From Curvibacter sp. PD_MW3 (GTDB taxonomy: Bacteria > Pseudomonadota > Gammaproteobacteria > Burkholderiales > Burkholderiaceae_C): a stretch of DNA of 64,000 bases. Shown in pieces: positions 18,171 through 25,994 of this stretch. The position numbers were made by a program, and so were the translations under genes. Below the pieces are notes generated by a model. It saw only the letters and a list, made by a program, of their open reading frames with translations, was not told the DNA's origin and made no database searches. The stretch lies in assembly GCA_002633085.1 (NCBI GenBank), contig NSIV01000001.1, positions 434,001 through 498,000 of the forward strand. Direction: 5' to 3'. Positions within the stretch are counted from its first letter, which is position 1. Each line of letters begins with the position of its first letter.

Positions 18171-18189
18171 CGCTACAAATTTTATAGCG
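18171..18189. repeat. short copy of a palindromic intergenic repeat
   Basis: CGCTACAAATTTTATAGCG is a near-perfect palindrome between two convergent genes. It supplies the stop codon of the YihY-like gene (CTA TAA read on the minus strand). Related heads occur at 24532 and 42292. Confidence 0.55.
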
Positions 18190-19384
18190 CCTCGCGCAAC
18201 ATCGACGAGGACTTCATGCCATTAATGGTCATGAACGCGGTACGCGGCGACGGCATCAACAACAAACGGTCGACCAAGGGGCCCACGGACGTGCTCTCCG
18301 GGTCGGCCAACAACACGTAGCGGCCGTCGCCATCTTCCAGCCGGCCCACCCAGTCCAGCGCTACCAGGGTGCCGAGCACGGACTGCAGTTGCACCGGGTC
18401 GACGCGCAGGGCCTCGGCCAGGGCTTCGGCCGACAGACCATGGCGCCCGGCCTGGCTGCTGGCCAGCAGTTGCGACAGGGTGTCGAGCGCCAGCGTGAAT
18501 TCCCAACCCGGCGTGCCGCCGCGCCGCGACACGCCCATCAGCAAGCTGGGCAGGTAGGCCGTGATGACCGCGCCCAGCAACACGATGACCCAGACCACGT
18601 AGATCCAGACCAGCAGAATGGGCACGGTGGCAAAGGCGCCATAAACGGCCGAATAGGTGGGCACCGCCTTGACATAAAGCGCCAGCACTTTCTTGGCCAC
18701 CTCAATGCCAGCCGCAGCGAAGATGCCACCGGCCCAGGCGTGCCCCCACTTCACCTGCGTATTGGGCACGTAGTAGTAGGTGGCCGCCATACCGCCGGCC
18801 ACCATGAAAAACTCCAGCAGATCGAGCAGGAAACGCACGCCACCCGGCATGGCGCCCACCAGGCCACGCGATGCCGAGAGCAGGTAGGACGTGATGGTCA
18901 GGCTACCCGCCAGCAACAGCGGGCCGAGCGTGATGGCCGTCCAGTAGATCAGCAGGCGTTGCCCCAGCGGGCGCGACTGGCGTACGCGCCAGATGCCGTT
19001 GAGCGTGCGGTCGATGGTGAACACCAGGCTCAGCGCGGTGGCAAACAACACCGCCAGACCAACCGTCCCCAGGCGGCTGGCCTTGCCGGCAAACTGCGTC
19101 AGGTAGCCCAGCACCTGACGCGCAATGTTGTCGGGGACCAGGCTTTCCACCAGCCACTTCTGTAGCACTTCCTGCAGCTTGCCGAACATGGGGAAGGCGG
19201 TGAACACCGCCAGCGCCACGGTGACCAGCGGCACCAGGGCAATGATGGTGGTGAAGGTCAGGCTGCTGGCGGTCAGGCCCAGGCGGTCTTCGCGAAAGCG
19301 CTCGCGCAGGGTCAGCGCGGTGGTACGCCAGGGAAAGTGCGACAGGTTTTGGAGAAAGACTTGCAGTCGGGAGGGCTCGCTCAT
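18182..19384 (-). CDS. YihY/BrkB family inner-membrane protein
   Basis: 400 residues. Six hydrophobic segments typical of YihY (UPF0761), formerly called ribonuclease BN: L-T-A-S-S-L-T-F-T-T-I-I-A-L-V-P-L near the N-terminus, G-x-x-x-A-T-A-L-S-L-V-F-T-I-D, and Y-x-x-V-P-N-T in the middle, then a cytoplasmic winged-helix-like C-terminal tail from about residue 300. Function unknown. The ATG at 19384 is only 20 bp from the divergent DUF2069 start. The stop codon lies in a palindromic repeat. Confidence 0.9.
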   Translation of the reverse strand: MSEPSRLQVFLQNLSHFPWRTTALTLRERFREDRLGLTASSLTFTTIIALVPLVTVALAVFTAFPMFGKLQEVLQKWLVESLVPDNIARQVLGYLTQFAGKASRLGTVGLAVLFATALSLVFTIDRTLNGIWRVRQSRPLGQRLLIYWTAITLGPLLLAGSLTITSYLLSASRGLVGAMPGGVRFLLDLLEFFMVAGGMAATYYYVPNTQVKWGHAWAGGIFAAAGIEVAKKVLALYVKAVPTYSAVYGAFATVPILLVWIYVVWVIVLLGAVITAYLPSLLMGVSRRGGTPGWEFTLALDTLSQLLASSQAGRHGLSAEALAEALRVDPVQLQSVLGTLVALDWVGRLEDGDGRYVLLADPESTSVGPLVDRLLLMPSPRTAFMTINGMKSSSMLREAL

Positions 19385-19404
19385 CCCGCTATGATGCCAC
19401 CTCC

Positions 19405-19812
19405 ATGAATGCAATCGACAACCCTGTGCCCCCCCGCGTCCGCCTGAGTCGCCTGCTGGCCGTCGGCAGCCTGCTCGGCCTGATCGTGCTGGGCCTGGCC
19501 TGGGAATTGTGGCTGGCGCCGCTGCGCCCTGGTGGCTCCTGGCTGGCGCTGAAGGTGCTGCCCTTGTGCATTCCGCTGGTCGGCCTGCTGAAGAACCGCA
19601 TGTACACCTACCGCTGGGTCAGCCTGGTGGTGTGGCTGTACTTCATTGAAGGCGTGGTGCGCGCCACCAGCGAGCCGGCCCCCGGTGCCTGGCTGGCCGC
19701 ACTGGAAGTGCTGTTGTGCCTCACCCTGTTCACGGGCTGCACGCTGCATGTGCGCCTGCGCCTGAAGGCCGCCAAGGCCATCACCCCCCAACCTGAAACC
19801 GCGACACCATGA
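19405..19812 (+). CDS. DUF2069 inner-membrane protein
   Basis: 135 residues, four predicted membrane helices, matching DUF2069 (pattern R-x-Y-T-Y-R-W-V-S-L-V-V-W-L-Y-F-I-E-G-V-V-R). Function unknown. The stop overlaps the following FAD dehydrogenase start (ATGA), suggesting cotranscription. TATGAT at 19390-19395 would place a transcript start within a few bases of the ATG, so the mRNA may be almost leaderless. Confidence 0.85.
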   Translation: MNAIDNPVPPRVRLSRLLAVGSLLGLIVLGLAWELWLAPLRPGGSWLALKVLPLCIPLVGLLKNRMYTYRWVSLVVWLYFIEGVVRATSEPAPGAWLAALEVLLCLTLFTGCTLHVRLRLKAAKAITPQPETATP

Positions 19813-21230
19813 CCGCTTCCACCCCACTGCTTGATCAACTGCGCCAGATCGTCGGCGCTGCGAATGTATTGACCGAAGGCGACCTGACCGCCTGGGAACT
19901 GGATTGGCGCCGCCGCGAGCGCGGCCATGCCCTGGCTGTGGTGCGCCCCGGCACCACGACCGAAGTGGCTGCCGTCGTGAAAGCCTGCGCCGCTGCCGGC
20001 GTGAGCATGGTGCCGCAGGGCGGCAACACCGGCATGGTGGTGGGCTCCACGCCCGATGCCAGCGGCAAGCAGGTGGTGTTGAGCCTGACGCGCCTGAACA
20101 AGGTGCGCGCGCTCGATGCCGGCAACCTGACCATCACGGTGGACGCCGGCTGCGTACTGCAAAGCCTGCAGGAGGAATGCGAAAAGGCCGGTTTCCTGTT
20201 CCCGCTCAGTCTGGCCTCGGAAGGCAGCTGCACCATCGGCGGCAACCTCGGCACCAACGCCGGCGGCACCCAGGTGGTGCGCTACGGCAACACACGCGAA
20301 CTCTGCCTGGGGCTGGAAGTGGTGACGGCGCAAGGCGAAGTCTGGAACGGCCTGACCGGCCTGCGCAAGGACAACACCGGCTACGACCTGCGCCACCTCT
20401 TCATCGGCTCGGAGGGCACGCTGGGCGTGATCACCGGCGCCACCATGAAGCTGTACCCGATGCCAAAAGCGCAGCTGACCGCCTTTGCCGCCGTGCCCTC
20501 ACTGGAAGATGCCGTGAAGCTGCTGGGCCTGGCGCACCAGCACCTGAGTTCGGGCCTGACCGGCTTCGAGGTCATGGGCCAGTTTGCGCTCAGCCTGGTG
20601 GCCAAGCATTTCCCGCAGCAGCGCGTGCCGTTCTGGCAGGAATCGCCCTGGTGCGTGGTGCTGGAGAACTCCGACAACGAATCGGAAGCCCATGCGCGCG
20701 AATGCTTCGAGCGCCTGCTGGAAGCCGCCATGGAGGCCGGCCACGTGACCGATGCCGTGGTGGCCGAGAGCATGGCACAGGCGCATGCGCTGTGGCACAT
20801 CCGCGAGAGCATTCCGCTGGCGCAGGCCGAGGAAGGCCTGAACATCAAGCACGACATCTCGATCAATGTCTCGCGCATCCCCGAGTTCGTGAACGAAACC
20901 AATGCCCTGCTGCTGGAACGTTTCCCCGGCGCGCGCTTGGTGACCTACGGCCATCTGGGCGACGGCAACCTGCACTACAACGTGCAGGCGCCGGAGGGCG
21001 ACGACCAGGCCCGCTTCCTCAATGAGGAAGAGGCACCGATGAACGAACTGGTGTACGAGGTGGTGGACCGCTACAACGGCTCGATTTCGGCCGAGCACGG
21101 CATCGGCAGCCTGAAGGCCGACAAGCTGGCGCACCACAAGTCGCCGGTGGCGCTCGGCCTGATGCGCTCGATCAAGCAGGCGCTGGACCCGCAGAACCTG
21201 ATGAACCCGAACCGGGTCCTCAAGGCCTGA
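19809..21230 (+). CDS. FAD-binding 2-hydroxyacid dehydrogenase (GlcD/D2HGDH type)
   Basis: 473 residues. N-terminal PCMH FAD domain with V-P-Q-G-G-N-T-G-M-V and E-G-S-C-T-I-G-G-N-L-G-T-N-A-G-G; C-terminal FAD-oxidase domain with Y-G-H-L-G-D-G-N-L-H-Y-N and the terminal S-x-E-H-G-I-G motif. This arrangement fits D-2-hydroxyglutarate or D-lactate dehydrogenases. D-2-hydroxyglutarate is plausible because SerA makes it during serine synthesis, but the motifs do not settle it. Cotranscribed with DUF2069. Confidence 0.9.
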   Translation: MTASTPLLDQLRQIVGAANVLTEGDLTAWELDWRRRERGHALAVVRPGTTTEVAAVVKACAAAGVSMVPQGGNTGMVVGSTPDASGKQVVLSLTRLNKVRALDAGNLTITVDAGCVLQSLQEECEKAGFLFPLSLASEGSCTIGGNLGTNAGGTQVVRYGNTRELCLGLEVVTAQGEVWNGLTGLRKDNTGYDLRHLFIGSEGTLGVITGATMKLYPMPKAQLTAFAAVPSLEDAVKLLGLAHQHLSSGLTGFEVMGQFALSLVAKHFPQQRVPFWQESPWCVVLENSDNESEAHARECFERLLEAAMEAGHVTDAVVAESMAQAHALWHIRESIPLAQAEEGLNIKHDISINVSRIPEFVNETNALLLERFPGARLVTYGHLGDGNLHYNVQAPEGDDQARFLNEEEAPMNELVYEVVDRYNGSISAEHGIGSLKADKLAHHKSPVALGLMRSIKQALDPQNLMNPNRVLKA

Positions 21231-21246
21231 GCCCTTGCCCGGCCAT

Positions 21247-21606
21247 TCAGCCCTTCACATAGCGCAGTAGCAGTGCCTTCAGATCCTCTGAAGCGCCCTT
21301 GAACTGCAGACCGATGACGAAACCACTGCGCTGGCCACTGTAGGTGCAGTGGGCAACGACGGCGGCGATCTGAACCTTGTGCATGCTGCCGTCTGACAGC
21401 AGCAGCGTGAAGGACAGGTTGCAAGAGGTGGTTGGCGCCAGGCTCACATCGACAACGAGGCTCATGCCGCCGGTACTGACATCGACGGAGCGGACTTCCA
21501 TGTCCGGTTTGCCGGCCAGCGTCATGCGCACGCGCACTCTCAAAGGTTTGCGCTCAACTTGCCGGCGTTCATCGCCTGACGAGGCGGACGTAAGAATCGA
21601 TGACAT
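21247..21606 (-). CDS. PilZ-domain protein
   Basis: 119 residues. A single PilZ-like domain: R-R-Q-V-E-R-K-P-L-R-V (RxxxR-like) and D-V-S-T-G-G-M-S-L (D-x-S-x-x-G). These are the c-di-GMP-binding signatures. GAGGAA lies 5 nt before the ATG at 21606; the longer open frame to 22008 overlaps thyA and is rejected. It is convergent with the FAD gene and divergent from thyA. An HD-GYP phosphodiesterase at 44.2 kb indicates c-di-GMP is used in this cell. Confidence 0.85.
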   Translation of the reverse strand: MSSILTSASSGDERRQVERKPLRVRVRMTLAGKPDMEVRSVDVSTGGMSLVVDVSLAPTTSCNLSFTLLLSDGSMHKVQIAAVVAHCTYSGQRSGFVIGLQFKGASEDLKALLLRYVKG

Positions 21607-21736
21607 GAATTCCTCACCTGATATGTTGCAGTTCACATCACTGCTTTTTTCTTTGATACCACTATAAGGCAGCGCCATGACAGTCAGCACCGGGGCTGTG
21701 CCAGGTCGGCCCGACTTGTAGGAAAATGCTTTTCTT

Positions 21737-22570
21737 ATGACCACCCGCCCCATCCGCTCCCAGTACGAAGACTTCATGCGCCACGTGTACACCACGGGCG
21801 TGACCAAGACCGACCGCACCGGCACCGGCACGCGCAGCGTGTTCGGCCACCAGATGCGTTTCGACCTCAACGAAGGCTTTCCGCTGGTGACCACCAAGAA
21901 GGTGCACCTGAAGTCCATCATCCAGGAACTGCTGTGGTTCCTCACCGGCTCCAGCAACAACAACTGGCTGAAGGAGCGCGGCGTGAGCATCTGGGACGAA
22001 TGGGCCAAACCCGACGGCGACCTGGGGCCGGTCTACGGCGTGCAGTGGCGCAGCTGGCCGACGCCGGACGGCGGCCACATCGACCAGATTGCCGACGTCA
22101 TCAAGACCCTCAAGAGCAACCCGGACTCGCGCCGCATCATCGTCAGCGCCTGGAACGTGGCCGAACTGAACAAGATGGCGCTGATGCCCTGTCACGCCTT
22201 CTTCCAGTTTTACGTGGCGCCATCGCAGGTGGCCGGCGAACCCGCCAGGCTCTCGTGCCAGCTCTACCAGCGCAGCGCCGACATCTTCCTCGGCGTGCCC
22301 TTCAATATCGCCAGCTACGCCCTGCTTACCCACATGGTGGCGCAGCAGTGCGACCTGGCCGTGGGCGACTTCATCTGGACTGGCGGCGACTGCCACATCT
22401 ACAGCAACCACCACGAGCAGGTTGAACTGCAGCTGAGCCGCACGCCCTTTGCCTACCCCACCTTGAACATCAAGCGTCGGCCGGCCTCGATCTTCGAGTA
22501 CGAGTACGAGGACTTCGAGGTGCTGGATTACCAGTGCCACGCCGCCATCAAGGCGCCGGTGGCCGTGTGA
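21737..22570 (+). CDS. thyA: thymidylate synthase
   Basis: 277 residues. Makes dTMP from dUMP with methylene-tetrahydrofolate. Catalytic Cys152 in [10 protein letters not shown]; also R-T-G-T-G-T and [10 protein letters not shown]. Full length. First gene of a tight cluster: it ends GTGA with the EamA transporter start, and folA follows, so the enzymes that use and regenerate folate are expressed together. Confidence 0.98.
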   Translation: MTTRPIRSQYEDFMRHVYTTGVTKTDRTGTGTRSVFGHQMRFDLNEGFPLVTTKKVHLKSIIQELLWFLTGSSNNNWLKERGVSIWDEWAKPDGDLGPVYGVQWRSWPTPDGGHIDQIADVIKTLKSNPDSRRIIVSAWNVAELNKMALMPCHAFFQFYVAPSQVAGEPARLSCQLYQRSADIFLGVPFNIASYALLTHMVAQQCDLAVGDFIWTGGDCHIYSNHHEQVELQLSRTPFAYPTLNIKRRPASIFEYEYEDFEVLDYQCHAAIKAPVAV

Positions 22571-23463
22571 TCAGCAGAAAGCAGTTGCTGGCTCTGGTGG
22601 CCCTCACACTGATGTGGGGCATCAACTGGCCGATGATGAAGCTCTCGCTGCGTGAGCTCTCGCCGATGTACTTCCGCGCCTGCACCATGACGGTCGGCGC
22701 GCTCTTCCTCTACAGCTGGTACCGCGCACGCGGCCTGCGTATGTTGCCGCAGGGCGCCGAATGGCAATCGGTGATCCGCATCGGCCTGCCGAACATGCTG
22801 GGCTGGCATACCGTGTCCATCCTGGGCGTGAAGGAGCTGGCCTCGGGCCGCGCGGCCATCCTGGGCTTCACCATGCCGATCTGGACGGTGCTGATCGGCG
22901 TGCTGTTCCTGGGCGAGCGACTCACACGCCGCGTGGCGTTGGCCGCCGTGGCAGTGGCGATCGCCATTGCCTTGCTGATCTCGCACGAATTCACCGCCCT
23001 GTCCGGCCGGCCATTGGGCATCGTCTGGATGGAGATTGCCGCCGTCTGCTGGGCCATCGGCACGCTGATGATGCGCCGCGCTCACCTCACGTTACCGGTG
23101 GAGACATTGACGGTGTGGATGATGATTCTCACGGCGGGCTGCCTGTGGCTGATCGCCGGATTGAGCGAGCCCTGGCCGAGCTGGCAGTTCAGCGGCGCCA
23201 TGTGGGCCAGCCTGGCCTATGGCGCCTTCATCAACTACGGCTTTGCCCAGACCATGTGGGCCGGTCTGGCACGCAACCTGCCGCCGGCCACCAGCGCCAT
23301 GAGTGTGATGGCCATCCCCCTGGTGGGCACGCTGAGCGCCACTGTCATCGTGGGCGAATGGCCGCACTGGCAGGATTTCGTGGCCATTGCGTTCGTCATG
23401 GCCGCCATTGCCGCCGTCTTGCTGCCCCCGCGTGCGCCACGTCTCCAAGGAAAAACCGCATGA
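22567..23463 (+). CDS. EamA/DMT family transporter
   Basis: 298 residues, ten predicted helices in two EamA repeats (W-G-I-N-W-P-M-M-K at the start; [13 protein letters not shown] in the first). I place the start at the GTG 22567, which overlaps the thyA stop (GTGA). Its own stop overlaps folA (ATGA). The drug/metabolite family exports or imports small metabolites. Being locked between thyA and folA suggests a pterin-, folate- or nucleoside-related cargo, but that is inference. Confidence 0.88.
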   Translation: MISRKQLLALVALTLMWGINWPMMKLSLRELSPMYFRACTMTVGALFLYSWYRARGLRMLPQGAEWQSVIRIGLPNMLGWHTVSILGVKELASGRAAILGFTMPIWTVLIGVLFLGERLTRRVALAAVAVAIAIALLISHEFTALSGRPLGIVWMEIAAVCWAIGTLMMRRAHLTLPVETLTVWMMILTAGCLWLIAGLSEPWPSWQFSGAMWASLAYGAFINYGFAQTMWAGLARNLPPATSAMSVMAIPLVGTLSATVIVGEWPHWQDFVAIAFVMAAIAAVLLPPRAPRLQGKTA

Positions 23464-23954
23464 AAATTCACATCATCTTCGCCCGCGCCGCCAATGGTGT
23501 GATCGGCAAGGACGGCACCATGCCCTGGCACCTGCCGGAGGATCTGGCCCACTTCAAGCGCACCACGCTGGGCTGCCCGGTGATCATGGGGCGCAAGACC
23601 TGGGAATCATTGCCGCCGCGCTTCCGGCCCCTGCCCGGCCGCATCAACGTGGTGGTCACGCGCCAGCGCGATTGGCAAGAAGCCGGCGCCAGCGTGGCGC
23701 ACTCGCTGCCGGAGGCGCTGGCCCTGTGCGGTGATGTGCCGGATGCCTGGATCATCGGCGGTGCCGACATCTACGCCCAGTCGCTGCCGCTGGCCAGCAC
23801 GGCCGTCGTCACCGAGATCGAGACCGACTTCGAAGGGGATGCATTTGCGCCACAATTCGGCCCCGAGTGGAAGGAAGTGGCGCGCGAGCGCCACACGGCC
23901 ACCAACGGTTTGAACTTCAGTTTTGTCACTTACCAGCGCACAGAAGGAAATTGA
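23460..23954 (+). CDS. folA: dihydrofolate reductase
   Basis: 164 residues. Reduces dihydrofolate to tetrahydrofolate with NADPH. Seen: I-F-A-R-A-A-N-G-V-I-G, M-P-W-H-L-P-E-D-L with the catalytic acidic residue, G-R-K-T-W-E-S-L-P and I-I-G-G-A-D-I-Y. The ATG overlaps the stop of the EamA gene. Regenerates the folate consumed by ThyA two genes upstream. Confidence 0.97.
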   Translation: MKIHIIFARAANGVIGKDGTMPWHLPEDLAHFKRTTLGCPVIMGRKTWESLPPRFRPLPGRINVVVTRQRDWQEAGASVAHSLPEALALCGDVPDAWIIGGADIYAQSLPLASTAVVTEIETDFEGDAFAPQFGPEWKEVARERHTATNGLNFSFVTYQRTEGN

Positions 23955-23955
23955 T

Positions 23956-24546
23956 ATGTCCGGACACGGTTTTCACGTCCACGGCCCGCACGACCACGAA
24001 CTGGAGCACGCCCAACAGGGCGGCCACGGCGACCATGGCAACGGCATGACCAACCAGATTGCGATGTTCACCGCCATCATCGCCACCGTGGGCGCCATCT
24101 TCGCCTACATGGGCGGCGCCACCCAGGCCAATGCCGGCCTGTACAAGAACAACGCCGCCATCAAGAAGACGGAAGCCTCCAACCAGTGGAACTACTTCCA
24201 GTCCAAGAGCACCAAGCAGTCGCTGGCCGAGGTCTCGCGCGACCTGACTTCGCGCGACGGCGAGAAGGAAAAATACCAGGCCAAGATCGACCGCTACGAG
24301 AAGGAAAAGAACGAGATCAAGGCTGTGGCCGAAAAGCTCGAAGCCGACGCCACCGAGTGGGACAAGAAGAGCGACGAGCAGATGCACCAGCACCACCGCT
24401 GGGCCCAGGCCACCACCGTGCTGCAGGTCTGCATCGCGCTGGCCGCCATTGCCCTGCTGACGCGCAAGAAGTGGCTGGAGTACGCCATGTTCGGCACCGG
24501 CGGGATCGGCATCCTTGTCGGCGCCTTGGCGGCGCTACATATTTGA
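23956..24546 (+). CDS. DUF4337 membrane protein with His-rich N-terminus
   Basis: 196 residues. It begins 1 bp after folA with AGAAGGAAA upstream. The first 30 residues contain eight His (M-S-G-H-G-F-H-V-H-G-P-H-D-H-E), then one membrane helix (about 36-56), a charged coiled coil (about 85-140) and two C-terminal helices. The layout matches DUF4337. Function unknown; the His-rich tail could bind metal. The stop codon lies inside a palindromic repeat (24532-24550). Confidence 0.85.
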   Translation: MSGHGFHVHGPHDHELEHAQQGGHGDHGNGMTNQIAMFTAIIATVGAIFAYMGGATQANAGLYKNNAAIKKTEASNQWNYFQSKSTKQSLAEVSRDLTSRDGEKEKYQAKIDRYEKEKNEIKAVAEKLEADATEWDKKSDEQMHQHHRWAQATTVLQVCIALAAIALLTRKKWLEYAMFGTGGIGILVGALAALHI

Positions 24547-24598
24547 TAGCTACCCGCGCACACCTGACAAGGGCCAAGGCCTGAAAACATAAAAACCC
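24532..24598. repeat. Comamonadaceae-type palindrome-headed repeat
   Basis: A head GCTACATATTTGATAGC followed by about 45 bp containing AAGGCCTGA and an A-rich tail. The head supplies the stop codon (TGA) of the DUF4337 gene. A similar head and the AAGGCCTGA tail recur at 42292-42250 on the other strand. I recall such mobile-looking intergenic repeats from this family but cannot confirm by search. It marks the left edge of the accessory island. Confidence 0.5.
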
Positions 24599-25033
24599 AT
24601 GAAGCTTTCGACCTGGGGGCAATATTGTTTGGCATAGGAAGGGGCTTCTGTGGCCGTAGGGTTCCGATCAAGCTAGCCATTTTCACGCCTGATCGGCTAG
24701 GCCAATATGGGGATGAGGCAGCGTCGAAGCCGTACGGCGTCATCTACTGTACGAAGGAGTCGTTCAATGATGCAACTGATCTCGAGGCGGCCCGCATGCG
24801 GGTCGGCAATTGGATGGCCGAGTCCGATCCGTATCAATGAACGATTCGGCACAATCAAACCTCCGCATGCTGAGCGGGGCTGTCTATTCGGAATGGCCGC
24901 AAGACGTTAAGCCTTGGACTTGCGTCAATAACTGTACTGAATACGCCCAAGACCGCAAGGTATCGTCCCAACCGTGTACGCGTCAATCAACCGATTTAGT
25001 TAACACTGCTACGGGCATCCCTGAAAATACTAC
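24547..25033. other. intergenic left end of the accessory island
   Basis: About 490 bp without a supported gene. It starts with the rest of the repeat. Two short open frames (24625-24840 with a TTG start, and 24837-25055, overlapping as ATGA) have no recognisable domain, poor start signals, and the second runs into the opposite-strand gene; I do not call them. Confidence 0.5.
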
Positions 25034-25993
25034 TCATGCTTCAACCGCGACTTGAGACGCGGGAAAGAAAGTCACTCTCGCAATGCTCAAATCACCTTGT
25101 GCTTCCACCTGAACAGGTTCGACGCGCGTTCCTTTTGCGTGCAAACAGGTAATCCGAGGCATCCTAAGTGCGACAAGCAATGTAACCAACACATGTGTCT
25201 TCGGCCCCATCGGCACCACCACAATATGATTAGCCTGATCTAGCAGTACAACTTGTTCACACATTAACCGAAAAGCGGCCGACAAGTCCCCAAGTGGAAG
25301 CGTAAAAGTCTTTGTCGCGGCCTCGAGTATCACTGCGTTCTCGGTCAGCACTCTGACTGAGTCAGGATCGTCATCAGTTTTTTGAGCGACACAGCAATAG
25401 ACACTATCCGGCTCGAGTCTGTCATAGACGGCAAGGGTCGCGTATTTGTCATAACCGAGTCCAAAGATAGCAGCTGTACTCCGAAATCCTCCCGAAATCC
25501 CCTCAAAACCAGGAAATGAGACGATCTCCGAAATGGACAGCGGTTGAAACTCACTTAGGTAACGGCCATATGAGTAGACGAAGTCAATTTCAAGTGGAGC
25601 TTGATATTCAGAGAAACGGGCCCAAGTGAGTATCGCGCCGTACCACACCCTAGTCATCACTGAATAATCCACCAGCAATCTAATTGGCTTACCGTTAGCC
25701 AGCCGAGCTAAGGCCTCAAGCTTTTCAAAGATGCAACGCTCATCCTGGCCACCAAGTGGAACCTCCACTGCGACTCCCATCGCATACTGAAAGTACTTAT
25801 CGTTCTCCTCACGACTTAAAAGAGTCGCGCCATCGCGAAATCCGAGCACCACATTCGAATTAGCAGCATCATTTCCAACTAGCTTTGCTACGTGGGTTGA
25901 ACGTGCCTCAAACCCAGAACTGAAGACTGCCAAGTCGTAGTATTTCGGTCCCTTGGGAAGCTCAGAAAGCATCTCAACGCTATGAAAGTGCAT
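25034..25993 (-). CDS. unknown protein, last gene of the island operon
   Basis: 319 residues, no signal peptide, no family I can name. The N-terminus has a strand-loop pattern (Y-D-L-A-V-F-S-S-G-F-E-A-R-S) and a second one in P-I-R-L-L-V-D-Y-S-V-M-T-R, consistent with a Rossmann-like alpha/beta fold. The last 60 residues hold I-V-V-V-P-M-G-P-K-T-H. It begins 1 bp after the AAA ATPase stop, so both are made together; in such pairs the partner is often a sensor or effector. AT-richer than the flanking core genes. Confidence 0.7.
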   Translation of the reverse strand: MHFHSVEMLSELPKGPKYYDLAVFSSGFEARSTHVAKLVGNDAANSNVVLGFRDGATLLSREENDKYFQYAMGVAVEVPLGGQDERCIFEKLEALARLANGKPIRLLVDYSVMTRVWYGAILTWARFSEYQAPLEIDFVYSYGRYLSEFQPLSISEIVSFPGFEGISGGFRSTAAIFGLGYDKYATLAVYDRLEPDSVYCCVAQKTDDDPDSVRVLTENAVILEAATKTFTLPLGDLSAAFRLMCEQVVLLDQANHIVVVPMGPKTHVLVTLLVALRMPRITCLHAKGTRVEPVQVEAQGDLSIARVTFFPASQVAVEA

Positions 25994-25994
25994 G

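Noticed and set aside
24625-25055. Two overlapping short open frames at the left end of the island
   Set aside because: The first needs a TTG start with no ribosome site, the second runs into the opposite-strand gene, and neither shows a domain.
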